Origin: Pseudomonas cremoris
GTDB taxonomy: Bacteria > Pseudomonadota > Gammaproteobacteria > Pseudomonadales > Pseudomonadaceae
Assembly (NCBI RefSeq): GCF_014230465.1
Contig: NZ_JAAXCY010000014.1
Location: forward strand, 124,001 to 188,000
DNA length: 64,000 bases
Direction of reading: 5' to 3'
Part shown: piece by piece, positions 18,079 through 27,520 of the stretch
Layout: every line of letters begins with the position of its first letter
How positions within the stretch are numbered: position 1 is the stretch's first letter
Program-made: the position numbers and the translations under genes
The notes under the pieces: generated by a model
Databases searched by the model: none
What the model saw: the letters and a program-made list of their open reading frames with translations, nothing else
What the model was told of the DNA's origin: nothing

Positions 18079-19632
18079 TTAAGCCTTGCGCACCCGCAAG
18101 CAACGCCACAAAGCCCCGACCATCAACACGCTGACCACCGCCCAGCCCCAAGCCTGCTGGTTCATCAGACCTTCACGGTACAATTGCGGCGCAACGCCGG
18201 CACCGATGATAAAGGCCAGCAAGGCGATCTCCCGGCGTGGTCCAGTCACTGGTCGAACCAGGTATACCAGCGCCGGCAACACCAGTGCCGCGCTCGGAAA
18301 ACTGCGGTAACGCGGATCAAACACCAGCGCCAGCATCATCACTGCCCCTGCAAACCCGGCGATCGCCACCAGCCAGCCTGCACGTTGTTCCAGCCAGTTG
18401 AACGCACGTTCACGCCAGCCCTCGCGACCGCTCAAGGCCAGCGCAGCGTGGGCCAGCACCAGCAGGTTCAGCACGACCAGCAACCCGGCCCACACCCACT
18501 CATCATTGAAGCGTGCCGTGACGCGGGTCAGTTCGGACCAAGTGCCGATGGAGCAGGCGGCCACCGCGCCCAGCAGCGGCAGGAGCAGCGCGGCCCGTGT
18601 GCTGCGAACGCGCCCACCCAATGCCAAGGTGCCGAGCAGGATGATCCCGCCCACCCCAAGCCACAGCGGCCAGTACGGCACGTTGGTCACCGGCCCGGCG
18701 AGGATGCCCTTGTCTTGGCGGTCTGCATCGAACAGGCCCCAGTAACCCCCCACCGCACCTTCGCTGGCACGTTTCCAGGGTTGGTCAAAGGCTTCGATCA
18801 GGTTGTAGTGCCAGCCATTGGCTTCGGCCATGGCGACGAAGCCGCGCATGAACTTGGCTTCGTTGACCCGGCTCGGCACTGCGGTTTCACGCTGGCGGCC
18901 TTCACTGGGCCAGCCGGTTTCGCCGATCAGCACATCCTTGGGCGCGAACTTGTTGCCGAAGGTCTGGCGGACATCGCCCACATGTTTGAGGGCCTGGTCG
19001 ATGCCGGATGGGTCATCTTCCCAATACGGCAGCAGGTGAATGGTGAGGAAGTCCACCGCCGGGGCGATTTCCGGGTGTTGCAGCCAGAATTCCCACACGT
19101 CGGCGTAGGTCACCGGTTGCTTGATATGGCTTTTGACAGTGTGGATCAGCGCCACCAACTGTTTGGCGGTGACTTCCTTGCGCAGCAAGGCTTCGTTGCC
19201 AACGATCGCAGCAGTGACCACATCGGGGTTGGCATTGGCTGCGGCGATCAGTTCGTCGATTTCCTTTTTGGTCGCCACCGGATCACTACTGACCCAGGCG
19301 CCGGCCATCACCTTCAAGCCATGCTTGCGTGCCATGTCCGGCAGGGCTTCCAGGCCGGTCATGGAATAAGTGCGGATGCATTCAAAGCGGGTAGCCAGCA
19401 GCGCTAGGTCGGCGTCCATCCGCTCTGGGCGCAGCGTGAACGGCTGGTCGAAAGGAGATTGGTCTTTATCGAAGGGCGTGTAGGACGCACATTGCATTTT
19501 GTGACTGGCGCTGGCTACATCCGGTAACACCACGGGACGGCCGAGGCCATACCAGTAACCGACCAGGGCCAGCAGGCCAAGGATCAAGGCGAAGAAATAG
19601 GGCAGGGCAGGGAAGCGGGCGGTCGCAGGCAT
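18079..19632 (-). CDS. Membrane-bound GH17 family beta-glucan enzyme
   Basis: A 517-residue protein with one N-terminal membrane anchor (about 10-28), a periplasmic glycoside hydrolase family 17 domain (about 45-290) and about eight hydrophobic segments in the C-terminal part. The GH17 acid/base is Glu147 in VGNEALL and the nucleophile Glu238 in IGETGWPS. Pseudomonas homologues are annotated as beta-(1,3)-glucosyltransferases and are thought to act in cyclic glucan or glucan remodelling. The start used is ATG at 19630-19632; an in-frame ATG at 19665 preceded by GGGTAAG is a fair alternative adding 11 residues. Confidence 0.82.
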   Translation of the reverse strand: MPATARFPALPYFFALILGLLALVGYWYGLGRPVVLPDVASASHKMQCASYTPFDKDQSPFDQPFTLRPERMDADLALLATRFECIRTYSMTGLEALPDMARKHGLKVMAGAWVSSDPVATKKEIDELIAAANANPDVVTAAIVGNEALLRKEVTAKQLVALIHTVKSHIKQPVTYADVWEFWLQHPEIAPAVDFLTIHLLPYWEDDPSGIDQALKHVGDVRQTFGNKFAPKDVLIGETGWPSEGRQRETAVPSRVNEAKFMRGFVAMAEANGWHYNLIEAFDQPWKRASEGAVGGYWGLFDADRQDKGILAGPVTNVPYWPLWLGVGGIILLGTLALGGRVRSTRAALLLPLLGAVAACSIGTWSELTRVTARFNDEWVWAGLLVVLNLLVLAHAALALSGREGWRERAFNWLEQRAGWLVAIAGFAGAVMMLALVFDPRYRSFPSAALVLPALVYLVRPVTGPRREIALLAFIIGAGVAPQLYREGLMNQQAWGWAVVSVLMVGALWRCLRVRKA

Positions 19633-19964
19633 GGTCGACTTATCTGGGGGAGCAAAGGCGCGCATCTTACCCGGATTTGGCCCATCCCAGTGGGGCTGCA
19701 TAATTTTGACATGCAAAGTTCGGGCGGGATTTTGACGTCAAGTCCTACAAAACGTCCTGCTGGCTATGTGATGTCGTTTCTTGCTTGCATGAGGTCGCTG
19801 ACAGAGCAGGTCGAAGCCTGCGCCGGGTTGATGATCAAGGCGTCAGCACTCCACTGATGTCGCAGCAGCCGAATCGAGGCGCGTGAGGGGGGCGCGGTGC
19901 ACCACATAACAACAGGTTGACGTCGCTCGGCATCCGTCGGGCGCAGCACTTTCGGGGAAGTACT

Positions 19965-20816
19965 ATGAAGATGCGACGACTCTTGGGCGCAGCTGCCACT
20001 CTGGTAGTTGCGATGGGCTCCACACTGGCCAGCGCCGACGGCAAAACCCTGAGCATCGGCTATGTAGACGGCTGGTCCGACAGCGTGGCTACCACCCACG
20101 TGGCCGCTGAGGTGATCAAGGAAAAGCTCGGTTATGACGTGAAACTGCAAGCCGTCGCCACCGGGATCATGTGGCAGGGCGTAGCCACCGGCAAGCTCGA
20201 CGCCATGCTCTCCGCCTGGCTGCCCGTGACCCACGGCGAATACTGGGCCAAGAACAAGGACAAAGTGGTCGACTACGGCCCCAACTTCAAGGATGCGAAG
20301 ATCGGCCTGATCGTGCCGGAGTACGTGAAAGCCAAGTCCATCGAAGACCTCAAGACCGACACCACCTTCAAGAACAAGATCGTCGGCATCGACGCCGGCT
20401 CAGGCGTGATGCTCAAGACCGACGAAGCCATCAAGGCCTACGGTCTGGACTACAAGCTGCAAGCCAGCTCGGGCGCAGCGATGATCGCCGAACTGACCCG
20501 TGCCGAAGACAAACAGGAATCCATTGCGGTCACCGGCTGGGTGCCTCACTGGATGTTCGCCAAGTGGAAACTGCGTTTCCTTGACGATCCAAAAGGGATT
20601 TATGGTGCTGCTGAAACCGTCAACAGCATCGGCAGCAAGGGCCTGGAGAAGAAAGCGCCGGAAGTCGCGGCCTTCCTGAAGAAATTCCAGTGGGCCTCCA
20701 AGGACGAAATCGGCGAAGTCATGCTGGCGATCCAAGAGGGCGCCAAGCCTGATGCAGCGGCCAAGGATTGGGTGGCCAAGCACCCTGAGCGCGTAGCTGA
20801 GTGGACCGCTAAGTAA
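19965..20816 (+). CDS. betX: Glycine betaine ABC transporter substrate-binding protein (BetX-like)
   Basis: A 283-residue periplasmic OpuAC-family binding protein. The signal peptide is cleaved after about residue 24 (STLASA). Tryptophan-rich ligand-cage segments are visible (VDGWSDS, GIMWQGVATGKLDAMLSAWLPVTHGEYW, VTGWVPHWMF). There is no permease or ATPase gene beside it, as for the orphan quaternary-amine binding proteins of Pseudomonas (BetX, CaiX), which share the CbcWV core transporter. The neighbouring yjcH-actP order matches the betX region of P. aeruginosa. The start ATG 19965 has GGGGAAG upstream; a longer in-frame start is rejected. Confidence 0.85.
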   Translation: MKMRRLLGAAATLVVAMGSTLASADGKTLSIGYVDGWSDSVATTHVAAEVIKEKLGYDVKLQAVATGIMWQGVATGKLDAMLSAWLPVTHGEYWAKNKDKVVDYGPNFKDAKIGLIVPEYVKAKSIEDLKTDTTFKNKIVGIDAGSGVMLKTDEAIKAYGLDYKLQASSGAAMIAELTRAEDKQESIAVTGWVPHWMFAKWKLRFLDDPKGIYGAAETVNSIGSKGLEKKAPEVAAFLKKFQWASKDEIGEVMLAIQEGAKPDAAAKDWVAKHPERVAEWTAK

Positions 20817-20851
20817 CCAATACCCTATAGAGAGCACGCCGCGAACCTAAT

Positions 20852-20940
20852 GTGGGAGCGTGCTTGCTCGCGAAAGCAGTGTGTCAGTCGACGCATAAGT
20901 TGACTGGACTCCCTGCATTCGCGAGCAAGCCCGCTCCCAC
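20852..20940. repeat. REP pair (REPIN), heads outward, between betX and yjcH
   Basis: REP copies at 20852-20873 (with one change: gtgcttgc) and 20919-20940. The loop contains gcagtgtgtcagtcg and cataagttgact, also found in the loop of the REPIN at 36457-36544, so these two are close relatives. It ends the betX transcript and precedes the actP promoter region. Confidence 0.9.
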
Positions 20941-21068
20941 ATTTTTTTGTGCGCGTTTCAGGCAGCTGTTTATTTGTTGGCAGCAAAACTTGCGAAGTTG
21001 CTATCTCCTTCTACTACTAAGGTCGTCTGGAACCTCTACGGCAGCCGCATACAGTGGATACGTTCCAA

Positions 21069-21076
21069 AATAATAA
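21069..21076 (+). promoter_or_regulatory. Possible Crc/Hfq catabolite-repression motif before yjcH-actP
   Basis: AATAATAA, followed by more A residues, matches the AANAANAA motif recognised by Hfq/Crc on Pseudomonas mRNAs. It lies 28 nt before the yjcH start and ahead of GAGGATAAAAACA. Acetate uptake is a plausible catabolite-repression target, but position and effect are inference. Confidence 0.4.
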
Positions 21077-21103
21077 AAAAGCTGTGCTGCGAGGATAAAA
21101 ACA

Positions 21104-21415
21104 ATGAACGACAGCATTTACCTCTCGATTCAAAACAGCCCGCGTTTCAAGGAGCTGGTAAGGAAAAGGGAACGGTTCGCCTGGATTCTCTCGGCGATCA
21201 TGCTAGGGCTTTACTCCGCTTTCATCCTGTTGATCGCCTACGGGCCACAAATACTGGGCGCCAAGCTCAGCCCAGGTTCTTCGATTACCTGGGGCATTCC
21301 CCTGGGCGTCGGGCTGATTGTGTCTGCCTTTGTCCTGACCGGTATCTATGTACGCCGGGCCAACGGCGAATTTGACGACCTGAACGCTGCGATTCTCAAG
21401 GAGGCTGCGCAATGA
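21104..21415 (+). CDS. yjcH: DUF485 membrane protein, ActP partner
   Basis: A 103-residue protein of the DUF485 (YjcH) family with two membrane helices (about 27-49 and 62-84). The motif [16 protein letters not shown] in the N-terminal tail is typical. It is nearly always encoded just upstream of the acetate permease ActP, and here overlaps actP by four bases (ATGA). It is thought to support ActP; no catalytic function is known. Confidence 0.92.
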   Translation: MNDSIYLSIQNSPRFKELVRKRERFAWILSAIMLGLYSAFILLIAYGPQILGAKLSPGSSITWGIPLGVGLIVSAFVLTGIYVRRANGEFDDLNAAILKEAAQ

Positions 21416-23070
21416 TCGGTCGTCTACTGGCAATACTCGTCGCATCGTTCTTTGCTCCGGCCCTTTGGGCTGCGGATGCCTTGACCGGTGAAGTGCACAA
21501 ACAACCCCTGAACGTGTCGGCCATCGTGATGTTTGTCGCGTTTGTCGGCGCCACCCTGTGCATCACTTACTGGGCGTCCAAGCGCAATAAATCGGCGGCC
21601 GACTACTATGCGGCCGGCGGCAAGATCACCGGTTTCCAGAACGGCCTGGCGATTGCCGGTGACTACATGTCGGCGGCGTCCTTCCTGGGGATTTCCGCAC
21701 TGGTGTACACCTCCGGTTATGACGGGCTGATCTACTCGATCGGCTTCCTGGTGGGCTGGCCGATCATTCTGTTCCTGATCGCCGAGCGCCTGCGTAACCT
21801 GGGCAAGTACACCTTTGCCGACGTGGCGTCCTATCGCCTGGGCCAGACCCAGATCCGCAGCCTGTCGGCATGCGGCTCGCTGGTGGTGGTGGCGTTTTAC
21901 CTGATCGCGCAAATGGTCGGTGCCGGCAAGCTGATCCAGCTGCTGTTCGGCCTGGACTACCACGTTGCGGTGATCCTGGTAGGCATCCTGATGGTGCTGT
22001 ATGTGCTGTTCGGCGGCATGCTGGCGACCACCTGGGTACAGATCATCAAGGCGGTGTTGCTGCTGTCCGGTGCCTCGTTCATGGCGCTGATGGTGATGAA
22101 ACACGTCAACTTCGACTTCAACATGCTGTTCTCCGAGGCGATCAAGGTTCACCCTAAAGGTGAGGCGATCATGAGCCCCGGCGGCCTGGTGAAGGACCCG
22201 ATCTCGGCATTCTCGCTGGGCTTGGCGCTGATGTTCGGTACCGCTGGCCTGCCGCATATCCTGATGCGCTTCTTCACCGTGAGTGACGCTAAAGAAGCTC
22301 GCAAGAGCGTGTTCTACGCCACCGGTTTCATCGGCTACTTCTACATCCTGACCTTTATCATCGGCTTCGGCGCGATCCTGCTGGTCAGCACCAACCCGGC
22401 GTTCAAAGATGCGGCAGGCGCCTTGCTCGGTGGCAACAACATGGCGGCGGTGCACTTGGCCAACGCGGTGGGTGGCAGTATCTTCCTGGGCTTCATCTCG
22501 GCTGTGGCGTTCGCTACCATCCTTGCGGTGGTTGCTGGCCTGACCCTGGCCGGTGCTTCGGCGGTGTCCCATGACCTTTACGCCAGCGTGATCAAGAAAG
22601 GCAAGGCGAACGAGAAAGATGAGATTCGCGTGTCGAAGATCACCACCGTAGCCTTGGGTGTATTGGCAATCGGCCTGGGTATCCTGTTCGAAAGCCAGAA
22701 CATCGCGTTCATGGTGGGCCTGGCGTTCTCGATCGCTGCCAGCTGTAACTTCCCGGTGCTGCTGCTTTCCATGTACTGGAAAAACCTCACCACCCGTGGC
22801 GCCATGATCGGCGGCTGGTTGGGCTTGATCAGTGCCGTTGGCCTGATGATCCTTGGCCCGACCATTTGGGTCTCGATCCTGCACCATGAAAAAGCCATCT
22901 TCCCTTACGAGTACCCGGCGCTGTTTTCGATGATCATTGCGTTCGTCGGTATCTGGTTCTTCTCCATCACCGACAAATCGGCGGCGGCAGAGAAAGAACG
23001 TGCGCTGTACTTTCCGCAGTTTGTGCGTTCGCAGACTGGCCTGGGGGCGAGTGGGGCAGTTAATCACTAA
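21412..23070 (+). CDS. actP: Cation/acetate symporter
   Basis: A 552-residue sodium:solute symporter family (SSS) permease for acetate and related short carboxylates. It has an N-terminal signal-like segment ([22 protein letters not shown]) and about 13 membrane helices. Typical ActP stretches include [40 protein letters not shown] and the C-terminal [20 protein letters not shown]. It is translationally coupled to yjcH. In Pseudomonas, actP is controlled by the CrbS/CrbR (MxtR/ErdR) two-component system; neither gene is in the window. A rho-independent terminator follows. Confidence 0.95.
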   Translation: MIGRLLAILVASFFAPALWAADALTGEVHKQPLNVSAIVMFVAFVGATLCITYWASKRNKSAADYYAAGGKITGFQNGLAIAGDYMSAASFLGISALVYTSGYDGLIYSIGFLVGWPIILFLIAERLRNLGKYTFADVASYRLGQTQIRSLSACGSLVVVAFYLIAQMVGAGKLIQLLFGLDYHVAVILVGILMVLYVLFGGMLATTWVQIIKAVLLLSGASFMALMVMKHVNFDFNMLFSEAIKVHPKGEAIMSPGGLVKDPISAFSLGLALMFGTAGLPHILMRFFTVSDAKEARKSVFYATGFIGYFYILTFIIGFGAILLVSTNPAFKDAAGALLGGNNMAAVHLANAVGGSIFLGFISAVAFATILAVVAGLTLAGASAVSHDLYASVIKKGKANEKDEIRVSKITTVALGVLAIGLGILFESQNIAFMVGLAFSIAASCNFPVLLLSMYWKNLTTRGAMIGGWLGLISAVGLMILGPTIWVSILHHEKAIFPYEYPALFSMIIAFVGIWFFSITDKSAAAEKERALYFPQFVRSQTGLGASGAVNH

Positions 23071-23092
23071 GGTTGTAGCCTGATAAAGAAAT

Positions 23093-23122
23093 GCCCCGGT
23101 CGAAAGGCCGGGGTATTTTTTT
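23093..23122 (+). terminator. Terminator of yjcH-actP
   Basis: GC-rich hairpin (CCCCGG ... CCGGGG around an 8-base loop, 23094-23113) followed by a run of T (tattttttt). It lies 23 bp after the actP stop. Confidence 0.85.
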
Positions 23123-23146
23123 GTCTGAATACTGGGTGAGGGTTGG

Positions 23147-23282
23147 TTGTAGTGAGCGGGCTTGCCCCGCGCTGGGTGGCGAAGCCGCCCCAAATCCAGG
23201 CGTCGCGGTCTTTCTGAAGTATCGCGGCTGCCTTGTTGGGGCGGCTTCGCCACCCAGCGCGGGGCAAGCCCGCTCACTACAA
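23147..23282. repeat. 47-bp perfect inverted repeat, second REP-like family
   Basis: Arms 23147-23193 and 23236-23282 are exact reverse complements over 47 bp, separated by a 42-bp loop. Each arm contains a small internal hairpin (GCGGGCTTGCCCCGCG-like), so the unit is a REPIN of a different family from the GGAGCGGGCTTGCTCGCGA type. It is the only copy in the window and lies between the actP and gltA terminators. Confidence 0.88.
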
Positions 23283-23293
23283 GTGCACAAATA

Positions 23294-23323
23294 AAAACGG
23301 CCTCCACTAAGGGAGGCCGTTTT
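23294..23323 (-). terminator. Terminator of gltA (bidirectional)
   Basis: Perfect 12-bp stem AAAACGGCCTCC / GGAGGCCGTTTT with a 6-base loop; on the minus strand it ends in a T run. It lies 20 bp beyond the gltA stop and can also stop read-through from actP. Confidence 0.85.
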
Positions 23324-23342
23324 CAGTGCAACTAAGCAATGC

Positions 23343-24632
23343 TTACTTGCGATCTTCCAGCTTGGTGATGTCACGCGACTCGTAGCCGGTGTACAGCTGG
23401 CGCGGGCGGCCAATCTTGTACGGGCTGGAGAGCATTTCTTTCCAGTGGGAGATCCAGCCCACGGTCCGCGCCAGGGCGAAGATCACGGTGAACATGCTGG
23501 TTGGAATGCCGATCGCCTTGAGGATGATCCCCGAGTAGAAGTCGACGTTCGGGTACAGCGAGCGTTCAATGAAGTACGGGTCGGTCAGGGCGATCTCTTC
23601 CAGGCGCATGGCCAGTTCGAGTTGCGGATCGTTCTTGATGCCCAGTTCCTTCAACACTTCGTCGCAGGTCTGCTTCATGACGGTGGCGCGTGGGTCACGG
23701 TTCTTGTAGACCCGGTGACCGAAGCCCATCAACTTGAACGGATCGTTCTTGTCCTTGGCCTTGGCGATGAACTTGTCGATGTTGGAGACATCGCCGATTT
23801 CATCGAGCATGGTCAATACGGCTTCGTTCGCACCGCCGTGAGCAGGGCCCCACAGTGCGGCGATGCCGGCGGCGATACAGGCGAACGGGTTGGCACCCGA
23901 AGAGCCTGCCAGGCGCACGGTAGAGGTCGATGCGTTTTGTTCGTGGTCGGCGTGGAGGATGAAGATCCGGTCCATTGCCTTGGCAAGCGTCGGGCTGATC
24001 GGTTTGATCTCGCACGGCGTGTTGAACATCATGTGCAGGAAGTTTTCTGCGTACGTCAGGTCGTTACGCGGGTACATCATGGGTTGGCCCATGGAGTACT
24101 TGTAAACCATTGCGGCCAGGGTCGGCATCTTGGCAACCAGGCGGATCGCGGAGATTTCGCGATGCTGCGGGTTATTGATGTCGAGGGAGTCGTGATAGAA
24201 GGCCGACAGGGCGCCGACCACACCGCACATGACGGCCATCGGGTGGGCGTCGCGACGGAAACCGTTGAAGAAGGTCTTCAACTGCTCGTGAACCATGGTG
24301 TGGTTCTTTACGGTGCTGACGAACTGGGCTTTTTGCTCGGCTGTTGGCAATTCGCCATTTAGCAGCAGGTAGCACGTTTCCAGGTAGTCCGATTTCTCGG
24401 CCAGTTGCTCGATCGGGTAGCCGCGATGCAGCAAAATGCCATTATCACCATCGATATAGGTGATCTTCGACTCGCAAGAGGCGGTCGACATGAAGCCTGG
24501 GTCGAATGTGAAACGGCCCGTGGCCGTCAGGCCCCGTACGTCGATAACATCGGGACCAACGGTGCCGGTTAAAATGGGCAGCTCGACGGGGGCTGCGCCC
24601 TCGATGATCAACTGCGCTTTTTTGTCAGCCAT
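23343..24632 (-). CDS. gltA: Citrate synthase (type II, hexameric)
   Basis: A 429-residue citrate synthase catalysing oxaloacetate + acetyl-CoA to citrate. It has the N-terminal beta-domain of Gram-negative type II enzymes ([31 protein letters not shown]), and active-site segments [11 protein letters not shown] and [13 protein letters not shown]. It is divergent from sdhCDAB, the standard Pseudomonas arrangement. The length, N-terminus and neighbourhood separate it from methylcitrate synthase PrpC. It has its own sigma-70 promoter and terminator. Confidence 0.97.
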   Translation of the reverse strand: MADKKAQLIIEGAAPVELPILTGTVGPDVIDVRGLTATGRFTFDPGFMSTASCESKITYIDGDNGILLHRGYPIEQLAEKSDYLETCYLLLNGELPTAEQKAQFVSTVKNHTMVHEQLKTFFNGFRRDAHPMAVMCGVVGALSAFYHDSLDINNPQHREISAIRLVAKMPTLAAMVYKYSMGQPMMYPRNDLTYAENFLHMMFNTPCEIKPISPTLAKAMDRIFILHADHEQNASTSTVRLAGSSGANPFACIAAGIAALWGPAHGGANEAVLTMLDEIGDVSNIDKFIAKAKDKNDPFKLMGFGHRVYKNRDPRATVMKQTCDEVLKELGIKNDPQLELAMRLEEIALTDPYFIERSLYPNVDFYSGIILKAIGIPTSMFTVIFALARTVGWISHWKEMLSSPYKIGRPRQLYTGYESRDITKLEDRK

Positions 24633-24690
24633 GTGGCCTCCTATTTATGCTTCAAATCATCAGACAGACCCCCCACGCAGGGCCCGCACC

Positions 24691-24718
24691 ACTATATTGA
24701 TATAAATCCAGATGTCAA
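24691..24718 (-). promoter_or_regulatory. Sigma-70 promoter of gltA
   Basis: Reading the minus strand: TTGACA (24713-24718), 16-bp spacer, TATAGT (24691-24696). The -35 box is a perfect consensus. The transcript would start near 24684, giving a 5' leader of about 50 nt. Confidence 0.65.
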
Positions 24719-24832
24719 TTTGCCTAAAGTCTTGCACCAGAAGGCTTTAACCGTACTTTTTCCTCGAAATTGACTGCCATTTACGCCTTTTATCCCGCCA
24801 GCGCAATCAGCTATTAGGGTGAGGTGAGCGCG

Positions 24833-24861
24833 TTGTCATTAGTAACCTAACTGTCTATACT
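24833..24861 (+). promoter_or_regulatory. Sigma-70 promoter of sdhCDAB
   Basis: TTGTCA (24833-24838), 17-bp spacer, TATACT (24856-24861). Both boxes are close to consensus with ideal spacing. Transcription would begin near 24868, about 130 nt before the sdhC start. Confidence 0.65.
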
Positions 24862-24996
24862 CGGCCACCGACCGCCAAGGGCTTTTGGGCTTGCTTTCAT
24901 TGGGGGTCGCACTCCCTGGGTGGTGCTTACCTGACCAGTGCACTCCCCAACAACTTTGCCCTGATTGTTAGGGGCTCTTCAGTGTGAAAAAAAGCC

Positions 24997-25371
24997 GTGA
25001 ATAGCCAACGACCTGTAAACCTAGACCTAAGGACCATCAAACTCCCCATCACCGGCGTTACGTCGTTCCTGCACCGTGTTTCCGGCATCATCCTGTTCCT
25101 GGGCTTGGGCATCATGCTTTATGCATTGAGCAAATCCCTGGGTTCCGAGGAAGGATACGCCGAGGTGAAGGCATGCTTGACCAGCCCGCTGGCCAAGTTC
25201 GTAGCATGGGGCCTCCTGTCCGCTCTGCTGTATCACCTGGTAGCCGGTGTGCGCCACTTGATCATGGATGCGGGTATCGGTGAGACGCTGGAAGGCGGCC
25301 GCCTGGGCTCGAAAATCATCATCGCCATTTCCGTGGTGCTGATCGTTCTGGCAGGAGTTTGGATATGGTAA
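24997..25371 (+). CDS. sdhC: Succinate dehydrogenase cytochrome b556 subunit
   Basis: A 124-residue membrane anchor with three helices. Motifs are SFLHRVSGIILFLG (first helix, quinone site region) and YHLVAGVRHLIMD, whose histidine is the expected haem b ligand. The start is GTG at 24997 (MNSQRPVNLDLRTIKLP, the conserved Pseudomonas N-terminus); an earlier GTG in another frame soon meets a stop. First gene of sdhCDAB. In P. aeruginosa the sdh operon is repressed by the iron-responsive PrrF RNAs; no such RNA is in the window. Confidence 0.94.
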   Translation: MNSQRPVNLDLRTIKLPITGVTSFLHRVSGIILFLGLGIMLYALSKSLGSEEGYAEVKACLTSPLAKFVAWGLLSALLYHLVAGVRHLIMDAGIGETLEGGRLGSKIIIAISVVLIVLAGVWIW

Positions 25372-25733
25372 CCAGCGTTACGAACCTTTCGCGTTCGGGC
25401 CTCTATGACTGGATGGCACAGCGTGTGTCTGCGGTCGTTCTCGCGGCTTATTTCATTTTCCTGATCGGATACCTCGTCGCAAATCCAGGCATTAGCTATG
25501 AGCAATGGCACGGCCTGTTTTCCCACAATGCGATGCGAATCTTCAGTCTGCTGGCCCTTGTAGCCCTGGGCGCACACGCCTGGGTTGGCATGTGGACCAT
25601 CGCGACCGACTACCTGACGCCGATGGCGCTGGGCAAGTCCGCGACTGCAGTACGTTTTCTCTTCCAGGCAGTCTGCGGCGTCGCGATGTTCGCTTACTTC
25701 GTCTGGGGTGTGCAGATTCTTTGGGGTATCTGA
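25365..25733 (+). CDS. sdhD: Succinate dehydrogenase membrane anchor subunit
   Basis: A 122-residue three-helix membrane subunit of complex II. Typical segments are SGLYDWMAQRVSAVVLAAYF and LGAHAWVGMWTIATDYL, the latter with the quinone-site Tyr and haem-region His. The start ATG at 25365 is preceded by GGAG (about 25354-25357); a TTG two codons earlier is less likely. It overlaps the end of sdhC by seven bases. sdhA starts three bases after its stop. Confidence 0.93.
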   Translation: MVTSVTNLSRSGLYDWMAQRVSAVVLAAYFIFLIGYLVANPGISYEQWHGLFSHNAMRIFSLLALVALGAHAWVGMWTIATDYLTPMALGKSATAVRFLFQAVCGVAMFAYFVWGVQILWGI

Positions 25734-25736
25734 TTC

Positions 25737-27509
25737 ATGGCTAACATTCCAACTATTTCATTCGACGCCATCATTATTGGTGGCGGCGGTGCTGGCATGC
25801 GCGCTGCGCTGCAGCTGGCCCAGGGTGGTCACAAGACTGCCGTGATCACCAAGGTGTTCCCGACCCGTTCCCACACCGTATCGGCCCAGGGTGGCATCAC
25901 CTGCGCCATCGCCTCCGCCGATCCGAACGATGACTGGCGCTGGCACATGTACGATACCGTCAAGGGTTCCGACTATATCGGTGACCAGGACGCTATCGAG
26001 TACATGTGTCAGGAAGGCCCGGCTGCAGTATTCGAGCTGGACCACATGGGTCTGCCGTTCTCCCGTACCGAGCAAGGCCGTATCTACCAGCGTCCATTTG
26101 GTGGTCAGTCCAAGGACTACGGTAAAGGCGGGCAGGCTGCCCGTACTTGCGCAGCCTCCGACCGTACCGGTCACGCGCTGCTGCACACCCTTTATCAGGG
26201 CAACCTGAAAGCCGGTACCACGTTCCTGAACGAGTACTACGCTGTCGATCTGGTGAAGAACGCACAAGGCGAGTTCGTCGGTGTGATCGCCATCTGCATC
26301 GAAACCGGTGAAACCACCTACATCCGCGCCAAGGCTACTGTTCTGGCGACTGGCGGTGCAGGCCGTATATACGCGTCGACCACCAACGCCCTGATCAACA
26401 CCGGTGACGGCGTCGGCATGGCATTGCGTGCTGGCGTACCGGTACAAGACATCGAAATGTGGCAGTTCCACCCGACTGGCATCGCCGGCGCTGGTGTACT
26501 GGTTACCGAAGGTTGCCGTGGTGAAGGTGGTTACCTGATCAACAAGCACGGCGAGCGTTTCATGGAGCGTTATGCTCCGAACGCGAAAGACCTGGCAGGT
26601 CGTGACGTTGTTGCTCGTTCGATGGTTAAGGAAATCATCGCCGGCAACGGCTGCGGCCCGAATGGCGACCACGTACTGCTGAAGCTCGATCACCTGGGCG
26701 AAGAAGTACTGCACAGCCGCCTGCCTGGTATCTGCGAGCTGTCCAAGACCTTTGCCCACGTTGACCCGGTGGTTGCTCCGGTTCCGGTTGTTCCGACTTG
26801 CCACTATATGATGGGCGGCGTGCCGACCAATATTCATGGCCAGGCGATCACCCAGAACGCCGAAGGCGAAGACGAGATCATCCACGGTCTGTTCGCTGTA
26901 GGCGAAGTGGCTTGCGTATCGGTACACGGTGCCAACCGTCTGGGCGGCAACTCGCTGCTCGACCTGGTGGTATTCGGCCGTGCTGCTGGCCTGCACCTGG
27001 AAAAAGCGTTGACCGACGGCATCGAATACGATGACGCCACCGACGCCAACATCGAAGCTGCCCTGGCGCGCCTGAACGCTCTGAACGAGCGCACTGATGG
27101 CGAAGACGTGGCTACCCTGCGTCGCGAGCTGCAAAGCTGCATGCAGAACTACTTCGGTGTATTCCGTACCGGCGAATACATGCAGAAGGGTATTGCCCAG
27201 CTGGCTGACCTGCGCAAGCGCATCGCCAACGTCAAGATCAACGATAAGAGCCAGGCGTTCAACACCGCTCGTATCGAAGCCCTTGAGCTGCAAAACCTGC
27301 TGGAAGTTGCCGAGGCGACCGCAATCGCTGCCGAGGTTCGTAAAGAATCCCGTGGTGCCCACGCCCGTGAAGACTTTGAAGATCGCGACGACGAAAACTG
27401 GTTGTGCCACACCCTGTACTTCCCGGGTGACAAGCGCGTAACCAAGCGTGCCGTGAACTTCTCGCCGAAGACGGTTCCGACGTTTGAACCGAAGATTCGG
27501 ACTTACTAA
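25737..27509 (+). CDS. sdhA: Succinate dehydrogenase flavoprotein subunit
   Basis: A 590-residue FAD subunit oxidising succinate to fumarate. The FAD-binding motif is at residues 11-20 ([10 protein letters not shown]), and His46 in SHTVSAQGG is the site of covalent FAD attachment. Catalytic-domain segments include [22 protein letters not shown] and the [22 protein letters not shown] motif. Length is normal. Codon use is notably optimised compared with flanking accessory genes, as expected for a highly expressed enzyme. Confidence 0.97.
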   Translation: MANIPTISFDAIIIGGGGAGMRAALQLAQGGHKTAVITKVFPTRSHTVSAQGGITCAIASADPNDDWRWHMYDTVKGSDYIGDQDAIEYMCQEGPAAVFELDHMGLPFSRTEQGRIYQRPFGGQSKDYGKGGQAARTCAASDRTGHALLHTLYQGNLKAGTTFLNEYYAVDLVKNAQGEFVGVIAICIETGETTYIRAKATVLATGGAGRIYASTTNALINTGDGVGMALRAGVPVQDIEMWQFHPTGIAGAGVLVTEGCRGEGGYLINKHGERFMERYAPNAKDLAGRDVVARSMVKEIIAGNGCGPNGDHVLLKLDHLGEEVLHSRLPGICELSKTFAHVDPVVAPVPVVPTCHYMMGGVPTNIHGQAITQNAEGEDEIIHGLFAVGEVACVSVHGANRLGGNSLLDLVVFGRAAGLHLEKALTDGIEYDDATDANIEAALARLNALNERTDGEDVATLRRELQSCMQNYFGVFRTGEYMQKGIAQLADLRKRIANVKINDKSQAFNTARIEALELQNLLEVAEATAIAAEVRKESRGAHAREDFEDRDDENWLCHTLYFPGDKRVTKRAVNFSPKTVPTFEPKIRTY

Positions 27510-27520
27510 GGGTGGCTGCC

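Larger units (their letters stand above)
24633..24996. other. gltA-sdhC divergent promoter region
   Basis: A 364-bp gene-free region. It holds a sigma-70 promoter for gltA and one for sdhC (listed separately), and a roughly 130-nt untranslated leader before sdhC with several short hairpin-forming stretches (for example around 24880-24960). No small ORF or RNA gene could be supported. Confidence 0.7.

Noticed and set aside
19732..19741. TTGACGTCAA as a regulatory site upstream of the GH17 gene and betX
   Set aside because: A lone 10-bp palindrome with no second copy or recognised regulator; not strong enough to list.
20977..20993. TTGGCAGCAAAACTTGC as a sigma-54 promoter for yjcH-actP
   Set aside because: The GG and GC doublets are separated by 11 rather than 10 bases, which sigma-54 does not tolerate well.
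23343..24632. Methylcitrate synthase (PrpC) instead of citrate synthase
   Set aside because: It has the N-terminal domain of type II citrate synthases, is longer than PrpC, and is next to sdhCDAB rather than prpB.
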